From Scenedesmus sp. ARA3 (lineage: Eukaryota; Chlorophyta; Chlorophyceae; Sphaeropleales; Scenedesmaceae), in the NCBI GenBank assembly GCA_004335835.1, contig RWJK01001200.1, positions 25,556 to 89,555 of the forward strand: DNA of 64,000 nucleotides, in the 5' to 3' direction. Positions 36,301 to 48,235 of this stretch are shown here, piece after piece; the stretch's first letter is position 1, and every line of letters starts with the position of its first letter. The position numbers and the translations under genes are program-made. The notes under the pieces are model-generated. The model was not told the origin of the DNA. It saw only the letters and a list, made by a program, of their open reading frames with translations, and searched no databases.

Positions 36301-39300
36301 GTTACCGGTCAAAACATATGCTGCTGTGCCTGTTTCTCGCCGCCAGGAGTTCTTGAAGTGCTTGCCCACTCTCCCATCCACCGAGCGGTGGCCGGGGTAG
36401 CAAAGCTGATTTCAATTACGGTGTGCTTGCCTGAAGATATATCGTGTTTTTTATGTGTGCACTGCAGGAGTTTATCCTGCACTCGCCCACACTGACCAGC
36501 ACCAAGTGGTGGCCAGGCGGCATGGGCAAGACAGCCACACACGCAGTGGTCATGGCGCGGCTCATTCTGGGTGGCAAGGACCATGGGCCGCACGCCTTCA
36601 TCGTGCAGGTGGGGCTTACCAGTGCTTGCTGCCAGCTGGGTTTTTGTTCTTTGTAAGCCTTTGCACAATGCCTGCAGCCGTATTTGTATGTTGTCCATGC
36701 TCAGGTGACTGCCGCGCAGCCTGGCGGACCACTTGCCATGCCCGGCATCACTGTCAGGGACATACACAGACCTGGAGATGCTGTGATTGCCCTTTTTGAT
36801 CTGAACCTCTGCTCCGCTTTGTGCTTTGTTGTGCCCGCAGCTGCGCAGCCTGGCGGACCACATGCCCATGCCCGGCATCACTGTGGGCGACATCGGGCCC
36901 AAGTTTGGCTTCGGGGGCGTGGACAACGGCTTTATGCGCATGGACCACGTGCGCATCCGTGAGTAGCGCGGTCCAGGGTTTTGGTATGACGTTCTGGGTA
37001 CACGCTGTCGCTTTGCGGGGCATGGACAACTGGTTCATGCCCTTGGACTGCGTGCGCATATGAAGTCATGGGTTGATTGCAATGTCACACCCTTTTGCAA
37101 GTTTATTTCAAACTCACACATCATCTTGTTGTCTGTGCCTGGGGTTTCTAAACCCTGCAGCGCGCGGCAACATGATGAGCCGCTTCAGCAAGGTCACCCC
37201 TGAGGGCACCTACGTGCCGCCCCCGCCAGCCAACGCCAAGGCCAGCTACGCCACCATGCTGTTTGTGCGTGCGGACATCGTGCGCAACAGCGGCGGCGTG
37301 CTCAGCAAGGCAGCCACCATCGCAGTGCGCTACGCGGCGGTGCGCCGCCAGACTGCGCCAGGGCCAGGTGCGCACGACAGCGGATGTGTCTTGGTGGTGC
37401 ATCCACATTGTATGCAGTCCGGTTTTTTGGCATGCTGGGTCTTGCCACTGTGGGCTGCTCATTTCATTAGCTTGTAAATGTGCACTACACAAAACAGAAA
37501 GGGCAATTGGCCTACACAATACGCATTTCAGTTGATGTTGTTTGCTGCCGCTGCTGCTGCTGCTGCTGCTGCAGGCCAGCGGGAGCTGCAGGTGCTGGAC
37601 TACCAGAACGTGGCCAACACGCTGATAGGGCTGGTGGGCTCTGCATATGCCTGCTGGTTCATGGGCCTGGAGATGCAGGCGCGCTATCAGCGGTGAGGCG
37701 CTGTTGATATTGCAGATTGACACTGGTAACAGTGGAATGTCAGAAAACAGCATCAACTCGAACAGCAAAAGCATGTGATGTTCATAGATGATCAACCTAC
37801 CTGAGCTGCACACGCGTGAAATTGGTGCACGTGTTCAGGGCCACCTGTACTACAGGCACTCACGCGCTACTTCTGTATGCTGTCTTGATTGTTCACACCA
37901 CCCTACAGGTTTGAGGCTGACAGGGACGAGGGTGTGTTCAGCGACCTCCCCGAGCTGCATGCACTGTCCTCCGGCCTGAAAGCCGCGTGCACCAGCACCA
38001 CGCAATTGGTGTGGTGCTTGGCGGCTGTCGCGCTAGTCTTGACCATATGTATCGTGTCCTGCTGTTGTGCCGCAGTTTTGAGGCCGATCGCGACAAGGGA
38101 GTCTTCTCAGATCTGCCAGAGCTGCACGCGCTGTCATCCGGCCTGAAAGCCACCTGCACGGGCACCACAGCGGACGGCATTGAGGCCGCGCGGCGCTGCT
38201 GCGGCGGGCACGGCTACAGCGCGCTGAGCGGGCTGCCGCGGCTGTTTGCGAGCTACGTGCAGAACGTGACCTGGGAGGGCGACAACAACGTGCTGTACCT
38301 GCAGGTGCGTGGAGTGTTGTGCACCCTGTGTGGAGTGCGTGCAGTATGCTTGCAGTGCATGTATGGTTTCTGACAGAAATATAATATAGACATCAGATAA
38401 GGTCCAGCAATTTTACATCAATGTCAAACATCAAACGCCATCCAACTTGGCTGCTTGCTTGTGTACGTGTCTGCCGCAGACGGCGCGCTACCTGCTCAAG
38501 GCGCTGGCGGCCGGCCAGTCTGGCAAGCCCGTGGGCGGCAGCGCGGCCTACCTGGGGCAGCTGCAGCAGGAGCTGCGCAGCAGCTGCAGCGCACGCGGCG
38601 CAGACTGCTGGGGAAACCCAGGTACGGTTGCCCTGCCGGTGTTACAATTCCCCAAACTAACACCAGGGCTCGCAGCGGGCGCAGCAGGGATTCGCAGCTG
38701 CGAGCAGCGCTTGACAGATTTATGTAGTTTGGGGTCAGATGTACTGTGGAGTATGCAGCTGGCATTTGGCGTGCCTGTACAGCTCTGCTGCCTGTGTTTG
38801 CCTCTCTAGTTTGTTGACTGAAGACTTGTTGTTTTTGTTGTGCTGCAGCACTGGCGCTGGCGGCACTGCGGCATCGTGCGGCGCGCCTGGCAGTGTCAGG
38901 TGCAGCCACGCTGCAGGCAGCCAGCAGCGGTGCTCGTGCCCCGCTGAAGTTTGAGGGGCCTGCCTGGAACAGCAGCACGGTGTCGCAGATCGCGATGGCC
39001 AAGGCACATACAGAGATGGTGCTGCTGCAGGTGCGGTGATGCAATGATTGGCGTTGCGGGGGTGTGGGGTGCTGGGCTGTACGCTGCATGTTCATGTGCA
39101 GCTGTGTGCTGCAGGGGGTCTAGGCGATGACAGCAGCCTGGCTGTTGCTGCGTGCATACAGCCGCATGTCATACTGTCGCTGCTGCTGTTGTTGCTCTGG
39201 AGGTCCGTCCGACGTTGTTAAGCACTGAGTCTGCAGGTGATATCCGCCGTACGCGTCGACACGCTGCGCCATCCTTGGTTGCTAGGCTTCAAATCAAGTT

Positions 39301-40877
39301 CATCAGATCTTGCTGCTTGATGACCTTGCTGCTGCGTGCAGACGTTCATGGACACGCTGCAGCAGGCGCGCGATGCTGGCAACTTCAGCAGCAGTGGCGT
39401 AGCCACATGCATTTTGATGGCAGTGTTAGTTGCTTCTCACCATACTGCTGCTCCTGACCATGCTGCTGCACTGCAGACGTTCATGGACACGCTGCAGCAG
39501 GCGCGTGATGCTGGCAGCCTGAGCCCGCCCGTGCTGGCGGTGCTGGGGCGGCTGTGCTGCCTGTTTGGGCTGGGGCTGGTGGAGGCCGGCTCGGGTGATC
39601 TGCTGGAGGCCAGGTGGATGACAGGTAGGGTTTGTAGGGGTGAGGGGTTTGTGGATGCATTTGTTAGGCTTTAGGTCATGCCGGTGGAGGTTTGATTGTG
39701 CCTGTTTGGGCTGGGGCTGGTGGAGCTGGCTCGGGGGGCCTGCTGGAGGCCGGGTGGATGATAGGTTGGGCTTGTAGGGTTGGGAATATGTTTGTTGGGT
39801 TTGGGGCTGGCAGTGCTTGCAGCTGAGACAGCAACATAGCATGCATGGCGGCCTCTGCTGGCATGCTGCTGCTTGTGCTGTTGCGGGTGTGTGTGCCCCT
39901 CCACAGATAAGCAGGCAGCCGTCGAGCTTACACAGCACTGGGCGCTGCTAACATCTGCTCTGCGCCTCTGTTTACGATTTCGCTGTTGACAACAGGCGAG
40001 CAGGCTGCTGCCGCGCGCACACAGCACCGGGCGCTGCTGGCTGCTCTGCGCCCTGAGGCAGTTGGGCTGGTTGACGCGTTCGGCTGGGAGGACTATGCGC
40101 TGAATTCTGCGCTTGGCAGGCAGGACGGCGACGTGTACAAAGCCCTGCTGGACATGGCCACGGTGCGTGGCTTGCTGATGCTATGAATGTTTTGGCTGTT
40201 GGTGTGCTGGGTATCCGGCCATTGGTCTGCTGTTTATTTGGCTGTTGGTGTGCGCATTTGTGTTTGGCTGTTGGCTGCGACTTGAGGCTGTAGGGCTGGT
40301 TGACGCGTTCGGCTGGAAGGAGTGTGCGCTGAATTCCGCGCTGGGCAGGCAGGACGGAGACGTGTACAAGGCGCTGCTGGACATGGCCACGGTGGGTGCA
40401 TATTTGCGTGTGTTTGACCAGGCGCTGAACAGCGCAGTTTGGGGTTTGTGTGCATGTGCGGTCGGGGCGTGGGGAGGCCGAATGTTTGTTTCTGTGCTGT
40501 TTGGGTAGCGTGTGTGAGGCTGTGGCCTGGTGGACGCCTTTTGCTGGGAGGACTACGCGCTAAATTCTGCGCTGGGCAGGCAGGGATGGCGATGTCAACA
40601 AGGCGCTGCTGGACATGGCCAAGTGCGTGTCTGTTGCTTGGGGGCAAGTGTTAGTATTTACAAGGCAGTGGGCTGCTGGTTGCTTGCATCTGGGAATGAA
40701 GCTTGCCTTGGGTCTGCATCGAGGCTAGTGGCCAGCAAACATGCAAACCAGCTGCCGTCTCATCACTTGCTGCTGCTGTCGCTGCAGGTGTCCCCGCTGA
40801 ACCGCACGCAGCAGGGCCCCGCCTGGGAGAGTGTGCTGAAGCCGGTGCTGCACCGCAAGCCGCTGCCAAAGCTGTGA
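33341..40877 (+). CDS. ACX: Peroxisomal acyl-CoA oxidase, 697 aa
   Basis: FAD enzyme of the first step of peroxisomal beta-oxidation: acyl-CoA + O2 to trans-2-enoyl-CoA + H2O2. Exons 33341-33516, 34371-34484, 35384-35477, 35734-35811, 36054-36143, 36468-36608, 36841-36958, 37161-37367, 37575-37692, 38076-38304, 38480-38621, 38849-39030, 39477-39624, 39996-40162, 40788-40877; all GT-AG, frame closes. Family motifs: [95 protein letters not shown] (its GIE glutamate is the expected catalytic base from rat ACOX1) and [14 protein letters not shown]. The C-terminus PKL fits the plant-type PTS1 consensus, so a peroxisomal matrix location is inferred. Length is close to plant ACX1. Several introns hold decoy exon copies. 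Confidence 0.95.
34140..34330 (+). repeat. Two upstream copies of ACX exon 2 start
   Basis: The start of exon 34371 (GCAGTTTGCCGAGGTGCTGT and following) recurs at about 34138-34200 and 34251-34318. The second copy retains the CAG acceptor and about 20 codons. The units end in CATTGTGTGCAATGCC-type intron sequence shared with the stretch before the real exon. Confidence 0.8.
34472..34800 (+). repeat. 22-bp minisatellite made of the ACX exon 2 splice donor, interrupted by an N gap
   Basis: The exon 2 end and donor (TTGGGCATCTG|GTGAGG) is the first unit of a 22-bp tandem array. About six units precede the gap at 34601-34734 and about three follow. Because 22 is not a multiple of 3, only use of the first donor keeps the frame. 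One further decayed copy of the exon end with donor sits at about 35050-35090. Confidence 0.9.
34601..34734. other. Assembly gap (134 N) inside the 22-bp array
   Basis: The gap lies within the donor minisatellite, so the true array length is unknown. No coding sequence is predicted to be missing. Confidence 0.9.
37908..37985 (+). repeat. Upstream copy of ACX exon 38076 start, ~26 codons intact
   Basis: Acceptor plus [20 protein letters not shown]... is repeated before the real exon, differing at a few positions. The copy has no donor at a frame-preserving place. Other single upstream copies in this gene precede exons 35384 (35274-35340), 36468 (36345-36400), 36841 (36712-36770) and 39477 (39343-39385). 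Confidence 0.8.
40280..40630 (+). repeat. Two downstream copies of ACX exon 39996-40162 end
   Basis: The part coding [20 protein letters not shown]...LLDMAT recurs at about 40287-40395 and 40515-40625. The first is in frame with a donor-like GGTGGG; the second carries an indel (CAGGGATGGC). Both are inferred to be intronic. Confidence 0.8.
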
Positions 40878-41298
40878 GCGGCAGCAAGCAACGACTTCAG
40901 CAGCTGCAGGATGCTGGCAGGTAGCAGCTGCTGCTGCAGCACACGGCAGGAACAGCGGCGTCACGCACCGCAAGCCGCAGCAGTGCGCTGCCAAAGCTGC
41001 AGCAGCTTCAATGCTCACGCAGCAGCAGCAGCAGCAGCAGCAGAAGCAGAAGCAAGCGAGGCTGGTGTGCAGTCCTTCTTTGATAGGATGCTGCCTTGCT
41101 GGTTTGGCAGCCGTTGCTAGTTATACGGCCCTACGGCAATGTGAAATGGCGAGTTTGCTCCTTGAGGTTGGGCAATGGCATGGGCATTTCAAGGCCAGAT
41201 AGCAGCCATGGCAAATAGCAACCATTCTTTGACGATGCCATGCTGTTACGCCAGTGTTGTGCCTATTCAAAGTGACAGTTACAGTTTAGGTTCACTTG

Positions 41299-41303
41299 TG
41301 TAA
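41299..41303 (+). terminator. Candidate TGTAA poly(A) signal of ACX
   Basis: TGTAA about 420 bases after the oxidase stop; assignment by position only. Confidence 0.35.
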
Positions 41304-41404
41304 CGTATGATATTTATTGATGTGTCACGAAAGTTTGTGTTGTTCCCTGCTGTGAATCAGCAGCAGCATGTATAATGACAGTTGCCCAAGGAAACTTTCA
41401 CACA

Positions 41405-41605
41405 CGGTACTTTCACATAGGGCTTACACGTGTTCACGTGGCAAGGGGGCTTACCGCCCGGCCTGCTGGTAAGGGTGGGGGCTTACATATGTAAGCCCCC
41501 CTAACCGTGTAAGCCCTAGCCACAATCGGAGACCTTACATATGTAAGGGTTATCCCTTACATATGTAAGGGGGTTGCCGGGGTAGTGATACGGTACTGTC
41601 ACATA
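41405..41605. repeat. Palindrome cluster flanked by near-identical 15-bp direct repeats
   Basis: Perfect palindromes with the core CTTACATATGTAAG occur three times: 41477-41500 (24 bp), 41533-41548 (16 bp) and 41554-41571 (18 bp). An additional inverted pair has arms at 41419-41430 (AGGGCTTACACG) and 41506-41517. The whole is bounded by CGGTACTTTCACATA at 41405 and CGGTACTGTCACATA at 41591. It is compatible with a small non-autonomous mobile element or a repeated regulatory operator. It encodes nothing. Confidence 0.75.
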
Positions 41606-42144
41606 CGGTATGTTGCTGCGCTGTAGGTCAAGCAAGCGCTTGCATGCAGTTGTTGGAACCACAGCTGCCTACGACCATACAACACTGCGAACAGAAGCTG
41701 TGCTGAACACGTTTGTGCAGGGCCGTGCACGCCTGATGTGCATCAGGCTGATCAGGCTGATCACTTGTCACAATGAATGACTTGCAACGTCCTGCAGCAG
41801 AGATAGAATGTGCTGGGGCATGTTCTCATGTGGTAATTCGAATCAAATCATATATCCGACACTTACCCGTCCTGCTGACGGCGACAGCAGTTCTGCAAGC
41901 CGTTCTGCTGCGTGCTGTGGTTCAAGCACTGAGGTGTGGCACAAGGGTGACCGTCCCCACAGCTTCCAAGTAATTTTGGTCAGGCTCAGCATTTAGCAGT
42001 TGCATGCTTAAGCAGTTTAAAGATTTCCAAGTGTACTTCGTCAATTAATCCCGATATCATAATCCTGCAGGCGTACGTCTCGGCTGCGCGCTCCTATCTC
42101 GACACATTACTGGACGGCAACTGGTTCACCCACGTATCTGCGCA

Positions 42145-43009
42145 ATGGCGGCCATTTTCAGAACCTTTCGCAACGCCCGGGCTGCAATTGTAGGTGCATG
42201 CAGGCTGCAGCAGTGCCAGCAACAGTGCTGCTGCTTCTCAGCAGCAGCACCAGCAGCATGCAGCAGCAACTGAATGACACGGCTCCTGCTGCTGTGCGTC
42301 TGCAGGGTCGCCAGGCTTCTTGCTCAGCTCCCATTGTTAGCAGACGCGGTATGCTCAGCCCCAGCACTCATGTAGTGTGTGAGCTGATACATGCTAGACT
42401 AGCATTGCTAGTGACAGTGCTGGTGGACAGCAATTGCACTGCAGCCTGCATGCTGGCTGCTGATGTAGCTACACCAGTCGCAGCTTGCAACAGCCACCAC
42501 TGCCATCAAATCATGCATGTGAGTAGTAACTTCTGCTCATGTCGTGGGGGCCTGACAGGGCTCATATGCATGCGCAAATGCCGGTGTGTTGACCTACGTG
42601 ACCTGGATTCGGCTGCTGTTGGTGCAGGTGGCCTGCAGCGCCAGCTACATGTGTCGGTCTGCTGTGCTGCTGCTGGCAGCGACCTAACAGTGCGCATCAA
42701 AGATGACATGAAGGTGAGGCCTCTGAACTTCCCAGGTTCACAATGTAGGGCAGAGTGGGACAGCAAAGGTTACTATCAATCACGACAGTGTGCACTAAAC
42801 ACAAGGATGGAGGTGGGGTGCCTGACCTTGCGTGCAGCAGCAGCTGCCGGACTACCATGTCAGTTAATTCCGCAGACTGTCTGCAAACACACAATAGCTT
42901 TGCTGCGCCCACGTCAGTGCTGCGCATGCACTTTGATGCTTTTTTGCAGTTGGTCACTGCCAACACTTGCTGCTGCTGCTCCTGCTGCTGCCGCCGCCAC
43001 TGTCGCCAC

Positions 43010-43051
<42 letters not shown>

Positions 43052-43743
43052 AGGCTGCAATGAAGGCGAAGGATGCGCCCCGCCTGGATGCCATCCGCTT
43101 CCTGTCAGCAGCCATCAAGCAGCGGGAGATCGAGCTGCGAGAGAAGGGACAGGAGGTACGAGTTCTGTCGTACTGTTACGTTACAGTGTTATTTTGTTTA
43201 TTGAGTTAATTTATGTGATGCCAGCATGTGAGCAGCTGTCAGCAGCGCCAGATTGAGCTGCGCAAGTCGGGCAAGGAAGTGTGTTATGTCATACGGTTAC
43301 GTCACACTGTTATGTTGCAGTATTTTGCAGGAATGATGTGTTAAAATGCCAGCATGCTGGCAGCCATCAACAAGCTGAGTGGGCAATCGCTGCCACTGCT
43401 GCTGGTTGCTGCTGCTGTTGCTGCAGGTCAGTGATGCCGAGGTGCTGTCGGTCATCCAGAAGATGGCCAAGCAGCGGCGAGACTCCATCGACCAGTACAA
43501 AGCTGGGGGCAGGGACGACCTTGCAGGTGCGCTGGCATTGCTGATGCATGGATCTGGTGGGCTGCTACTGCATTCAGTTGGTTGCTAGTGACCCATCATG
43601 TGCAAGGGATCTGCTGCAGGCAGAAGAGCGGTTGAGCTGAGGGTGGCTGGCTCGCAAAAGGGGCAGCCTGATGTACGTGTCTGTGTACTGATTGTTTGTT
43701 TACTGGCTATCTGCATAGCCAGCTGAGCTCCAACCTTTGAGCA

Positions 43744-43796
<53 letters not shown>

Positions 43797-44019
43797 AGGC
43801 AAGGAGGAGGTGGAGCTGCAGCTGCTGCTGTCCTACCTGCCAGCTCAGCTGAGCAGGGAGGAGCTGGCTGGCATTGTGGCAGCAGCAGTGGCAGAGGCAG
43901 GGGCGAGCAGCGTGAAGCAGATGGGGCAGGTGATGAAGCTGGTGACTGCAAAGACAGCGGGCGCTGCTGATGGCAAGATGGTCAGCGAGCTGGTCAAAGC
44001 AGCGCTGACGCAAAAGTAA
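42145..44019 (+). CDS. GatB/YqeY-domain protein, organelle-targeted, 198 aa
   Basis: Exons 42145-42189, 42306-42348, 42628-42713, 43054-43155, 43427-43526 and 43799-44019; frame closes. The YqeY fold runs from LTVRIKDDMK to the end, with family landmarks RLDAIRFLSAAIKQREIELR, KQRRDSIDQYKAGGRDDL, LLLSYLPAQLSREEL and the C-terminal ADGKMVSELVKAAL. YqeY is the stand-alone relative of the GatB tail domain of tRNA amidotransferase; its exact role is not established, and yeast AIM41 is the mitochondrial relative. The N-terminus MAAIFRTFRNARAAI is Arg-rich without acidic residues, so mitochondrial (or plastid) import is inferred. Exons 2-3 in the presequence are less certain than the rest. Two introns end in long CTG tracts. 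Confidence 0.88.
43745..43798 (+). repeat. (CTG)~17 at the acceptor of the last YqeY exon
   Basis: Seventeen CTG units run directly into the acceptor CAG at 43798. A second tract (43012-43053) ends at the acceptor of exon 43054 in the same gene. Confidence 0.95.
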
Positions 44020-44709
44020 AAACTACCACGCAGTATTGCGTCCTCAGGGTTTGACGGAGACGTGAGCAAGCAGCGCTAACTGACAAGTGAGGAGATGCAG
44101 AGGCTATTCACAGTGCGATTGCACTTTGCATGTAAGCAGTCTACATGTAAGCAATCTATGCGCCTAGGGGGAGCTTGCGCATGCGGCCAGTGTCTTTGAT
44201 GCATGCAGTGGCAGATCGCCCCGTCAAGTCGGGGCATGGTTACAGGACTCACGTCAGCAGGTGACCTTTTGGTGATTGGCCAGAGTAAAACACTGCACCT
44301 GACAGGCTAAGCCTGCAAGCGACCTGCTGTATGCACGCAGCACATGCAGCAGTACATGTACTGCTGCCGTATTTACTGTCTAAATGGTAAAGCCCCGCTC
44401 CTGAGAGTTGTTATTACACTGCACGTATTCTCTAGCAATCGATCCACTCCCAAACCAAGCAGTGCTCCGGATAGCGTGCAACTGTCCAGGCCGTGTACCC
44501 TGCTGGTGCCAGGCCCTGAGGCAGCTTTGGGGTGAGCGGAGCATGGGCTGCATGCGGATACTTATCTAGTTTTAGCTGCTCACTTTGTCAATTGTTGGAA
44601 GGTCAACAGGGACTAGCAGCCGATCTTTCACTGCGAGTGACACCAGTAAGATCTCCGCAATTGCGTCGTGCAGCGAAGCTCCGCCCAGCACCAACCGAAT
44701 CCAAACATC
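44020..44709. other. Spacer YqeY gene / TPR gene
   Basis: Nothing recognised beyond the poly(A) motifs. A duplicated TACATGTA-type motif occurs around 44352. Confidence 0.4.
44131..44135 (+). terminator. Candidate TGTAA poly(A) signal of the YqeY gene
   Basis: TGTAA 112 bases after the stop, with a second TGTAA at 44146-44150. Confidence 0.5.
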
Positions 44710-45892
44710 ATGCTGTGCCCAGTAGCGCGCAGCGCAGCAGCTCAAGGAGCTCGCATGGCGCGCACCTGCCAGCCAGCAGCTGCTGTGCACCCAACAGCAG
44801 CAAGGCGCCACAGCACCATTGCTCGCAGTGGCGAGGGCGTTCGTGACTTGATCAGTCGCGACAGGAAGTAAGTGGTATGCTTGTTGCCATGCATGCCTGA
44901 GGCTACCCACAGGCGGGGTAATGTGATGTGCAACCACTACTACATGTGTCAGCTGCTGCTGCAGCAGCTCTTTCGGTTTGCAACATCCAGCTATGCAGCT
45001 CTCTGTTTGTGGGCTTGTTGAAGATGGTTGCTAGCCTTCATTAAGAAATCTCATAGACATGCACTGGCAGCATCTGCTGCCAACAGGTGCATCACACCAT
45101 GCAGGACTTGCCAACATGCGGTATCAACGGCGCCGGCAGGTTCACTGGTGCATGCTAGCGTGAACATTTTAGTTGCTTATGCCCTTGGCTTCACACATCA
45201 TCACAAGATACACATGTTGTACTGCTTTTCTCCTTCCAGGGAGGTTGAGCTGACTGATGCCTTTGAGGAGAAGCCAGCAGCACCAGCTGAACCAGCAGCA
45301 GCAGATGCTTCATCATCAGCCAGCAGCAGCACCACCACCACAGCAGATGCTCCCAGCAGCAGCACCCGCAGCAGCAGCAGCAGCGCCAGGCGCCGCACAG
45401 GCGGCTTCAAGACTCGCAAGCAGCGGCAGGCAGACATGGCACAGGCAGCAGATGCAGAGGACGCCCCAAGCAGCAGCAGCAGTGATGCACCAGAGCGGCA
45501 GTTCAAGCGCTGCAAACAGGTGGGTACATCAGAAGCTTTGTGGCTATCTCAGCCTTCTTCTTGTTGCTTGGATTTGTTGTGATTCAGCAACTATCAACAT
45601 GCCGAGCTTTTCATGCTGTTGTGCCACAAGCCCTGCAGCCAAGGTGGCGTCATGGAAAAGTATGTCCAGTGGCTCTTTCCTGCAAGCAGTACACTTGCAC
45701 AGACCCTGCCCCTTTCCTGCAACCAGCACACCTACACAGCCTCTCTCTGCTGCAGTCATTTTTGTAGCAGCAGGCTACTCTGCCGCTGCTGCTGCTCCTG
45801 CTTGACCTCTCCTCAGCTGCGCAGCATGATGTGCTGTTCCCGCACAGGCAAAACAACTCTTCGCTCCAACTGGCTGCTGCTGCTGTTGCTGT

Positions 45893-45934
<42 letters not shown>

Positions 45935-46987
45935 AGGCCATTGATGCTGGGCTGGAGGCTTTTGCGGCAAAGCAGTACAGCCAGGCCATTGACCTGTTCA
46001 ACCTGGCCCTGGAGCTGCCTGGCAACGGTGAGCCTCTAAGTACCAGCTAAGGCTTTGTTGTTGTTGACTAGACTTGGACATTGATGTGGCTGTCACTGTA
46101 GACCTTTGCTGTTTACAGCAGGGTAGTCAGACCTGTTCAACCTGGCCCTGGAGCTGCCGGGCAACGGTGAGGGGATGAGTGTCTGTTGGTGCTAGCTAGA
46201 ACAGGTCGTCACTGCTGTTGTGACGAAGCTGCCTGTCTGTCACAGGAACTTCCCCAACCCGATCTTGGAGCTGCCAGGCAATGGCGACTGCATGATTGCA
46301 GCATTGCAGCAGCTGCGGTTGTGGTGTTGCTGGCAAGAACATGCCGCTGATGCAATTATGCCACAGCCTTCACTTAGCTGCGTTGACTGGCCCGCTTGCG
46401 TCCTGCAGCTCTGTGCAGGTGCGTACCAGCTGTCTGGCTGTCCTCGTGAGTACGTGCGTGCCCCACTTTCGGCCTCTTACATGGCTCCACCTTGCTCACT
46501 GCTCTGCCTTTCTGCTTCTGCTGTGTGTGTCTGTGCAGGTGCATACCGGCTGTCTGGCAGTCCCCGCGAGTACGCCTGCCCCAGCGATGCAGAGGAGCAT
46601 GCGGCGCTGTACAACATGGCTTGCTGTTACGCGCAGCTGGGGCAAAAGGCGGCGGCGCTGACCTGCATTGAGTCGATCCTGGAGACAGGTATGATACGCT
46701 GGCTGTTGGTGCTTCTTATAGGTTGCTGTGGCAGCGGACTTGTTCTGTTGTGATATAGGCTGGAAGGGCAGCATGTACAGCTATGCGCAGCTGGGGCAGA
46801 AAGCAGCGGCGCTGACCTGCATTGAGTCCATCCTGGAGACAGGTGCGTTATCACAGAAGTAACAACATATGGCAGACTAGGTTTGATGTGGCAGCGGGTC
46901 TCTTGTGCAGCCTTTGCTGGCTCACCTGGAGTGCATCCTGCAGACAGGCCTGCCATGTTAAAACACATATAACTTACGAAGCGCAAC

Positions 46988-47025
<38 letters not shown>

Positions 47026-47361
47026 AGGCTTCAGCGACATTGCCACCATCACCTCAGATCCCGACCTGAGGCCGGTGCAGGGGCCTGAGCTGCAGGCAGT
47101 CATCAACAAGTGAGCGGGCTTGAGAGTGGCAGTGTAGAGCTTCAACACCTGCGTTAATGGCAGTGAAAAAAAAGTGCCTGCCTAGCGCTCAGCACCAGCG
47201 TTAGAAGAATTGCATGCAGCTGTCGCAGCAATATTATGCGCCCATTGGATGCAGCAAAAGCGTGCTGCTGCTTTTGCTGCTGCACACACAAGGTGCTGTT
47301 TACTTCCAAGCAACCACAGGCACCTTTTGCTGACAACTGCTGTTGACTCACAGCTGTATTG

Positions 47362-47404
<43 letters not shown>

Positions 47405-47511
47405 GCAGGCACACTGGCATCGGGGGTGTGTTCAGCAAGCTGCTGCGCAAGGACAAGGAGGAGGTGCTGGTCAGCGACAGCAACAAGAACAAGCCCTGGA
47501 TCATGTGGTGA
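44710..47511 (+). CDS. TPR protein with probable organelle transit peptide, 287 aa
   Basis: Exons 44710-44867, 45240-45519, 45937-46027, 46539-46688, 47028-47109 and 47409-47511; frame closes. The first ~45 residues are rich in Ala, Arg, Ser and Thr and poor in acids (MLCPVARSAAAQGARMAR), typical of a plastid or mitochondrial presequence. A Ser/Thr/Ala-rich linker follows, then a TPR unit (AGLEAFAAKQYSQAIDLFNL) and a second (AALYNMACCYAQLGQKAAAL), then FSDIATITSDPDLRPV and a basic tail ending in NKPWIMW. The TPR plus DPDL arrangement resembles plant chloroplast TPR proteins of the LPA1 type, but this is a weak analogy and I do not name the gene. Its role is inferred to be protein-protein interaction only. 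Confidence 0.8.
46130..46290 (+). repeat. Two downstream copies of TPR exon 45937-46027 end
   Basis: The exon end FNLALELPGNG plus donor recurs at about 46132-46170 (with GTGAGG) and, decayed, at 46258-46285. Near-copies of the next exon flank it on both sides: start copy at 46416-46460, end copies at 46779-46842 and 46926-46948. Confidence 0.8.
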
Positions 47512-48235
47512 TTATTTTTAAACAAAGATTGGAACCTGATGGCTGTGCACCTCATGATGATGGTGATGCACCTCAGCATTATGATGGTGGCCATGCGGTA
47601 ATGCAGCGTTTTTGCCATGGGAGTGCTGCCACATGGCTGGTCTTGAGCCGCCTCCGAAGCACTGATGAGCACTGTGGAGGGCAGGTGGCGCGTTGTGTGA
47701 ACTATGCGGAGTAAAATACGCGCGACATAGGTCAAACTGATGTAACCTTTGGATTTCAGACTTAGTTGCAGCGATGTTTGAACAGAGTGACAAGGTGTGT
47801 GACCGCTAACTGCGTCTTGGACCGCATGTGTTGCTGCTGAATCCGCTGCAGCTGCTGCAGCTAAGGCTCAAGGTGTGGTCCATTTGCTTTAACTTGAGAC
47901 TGCAGCGCAGGGCAACTGATGTTGCAGAGACTCTTGCTTGTTGTCAAACCCCAGGCACCTGAACCGCGTGGCCTCATCAGGGTTGTTTGGCGGGTGCAGC
48001 AGCAGTGTGTTGCACGCTTGCAACCGTGTCGTTTCCTAAGAGAAGTGTTACTGATTGCAGATGCACTGTGATACACCGCATCACACCTGCCGTGCAACTC
48101 ACCGCTCTTTTTGAGGAACCGATCTGTCCTGTTTGGTCGTTCAAACATGTAGTTTGATACTATAATTAACTCAACTGTATCTCAGCGGCACAGCGAAGCC
48201 CTCAATTGCGTGTAGTGCGAGGGCTGATAGTCACG
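47512..48235. other. Spacer TPR gene / MRS2 gene
   Basis: No gene or RNA recognised apart from the poly(A) motif. Confidence 0.4.
47741..47745 (+). terminator. Candidate TGTAA poly(A) signal of the TPR gene
   Basis: TGTAA 230 bases after the stop; positional inference. Confidence 0.45.

Larger units (their letters stand above)
40878..42144. other. Spacer ACX / YqeY-domain gene
   Basis: Contains the oxidase 3' flank, with a CAG-rich stretch at 41020-41045, and the palindrome cluster at 41405-41605. No gene recognised. Confidence 0.5.
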
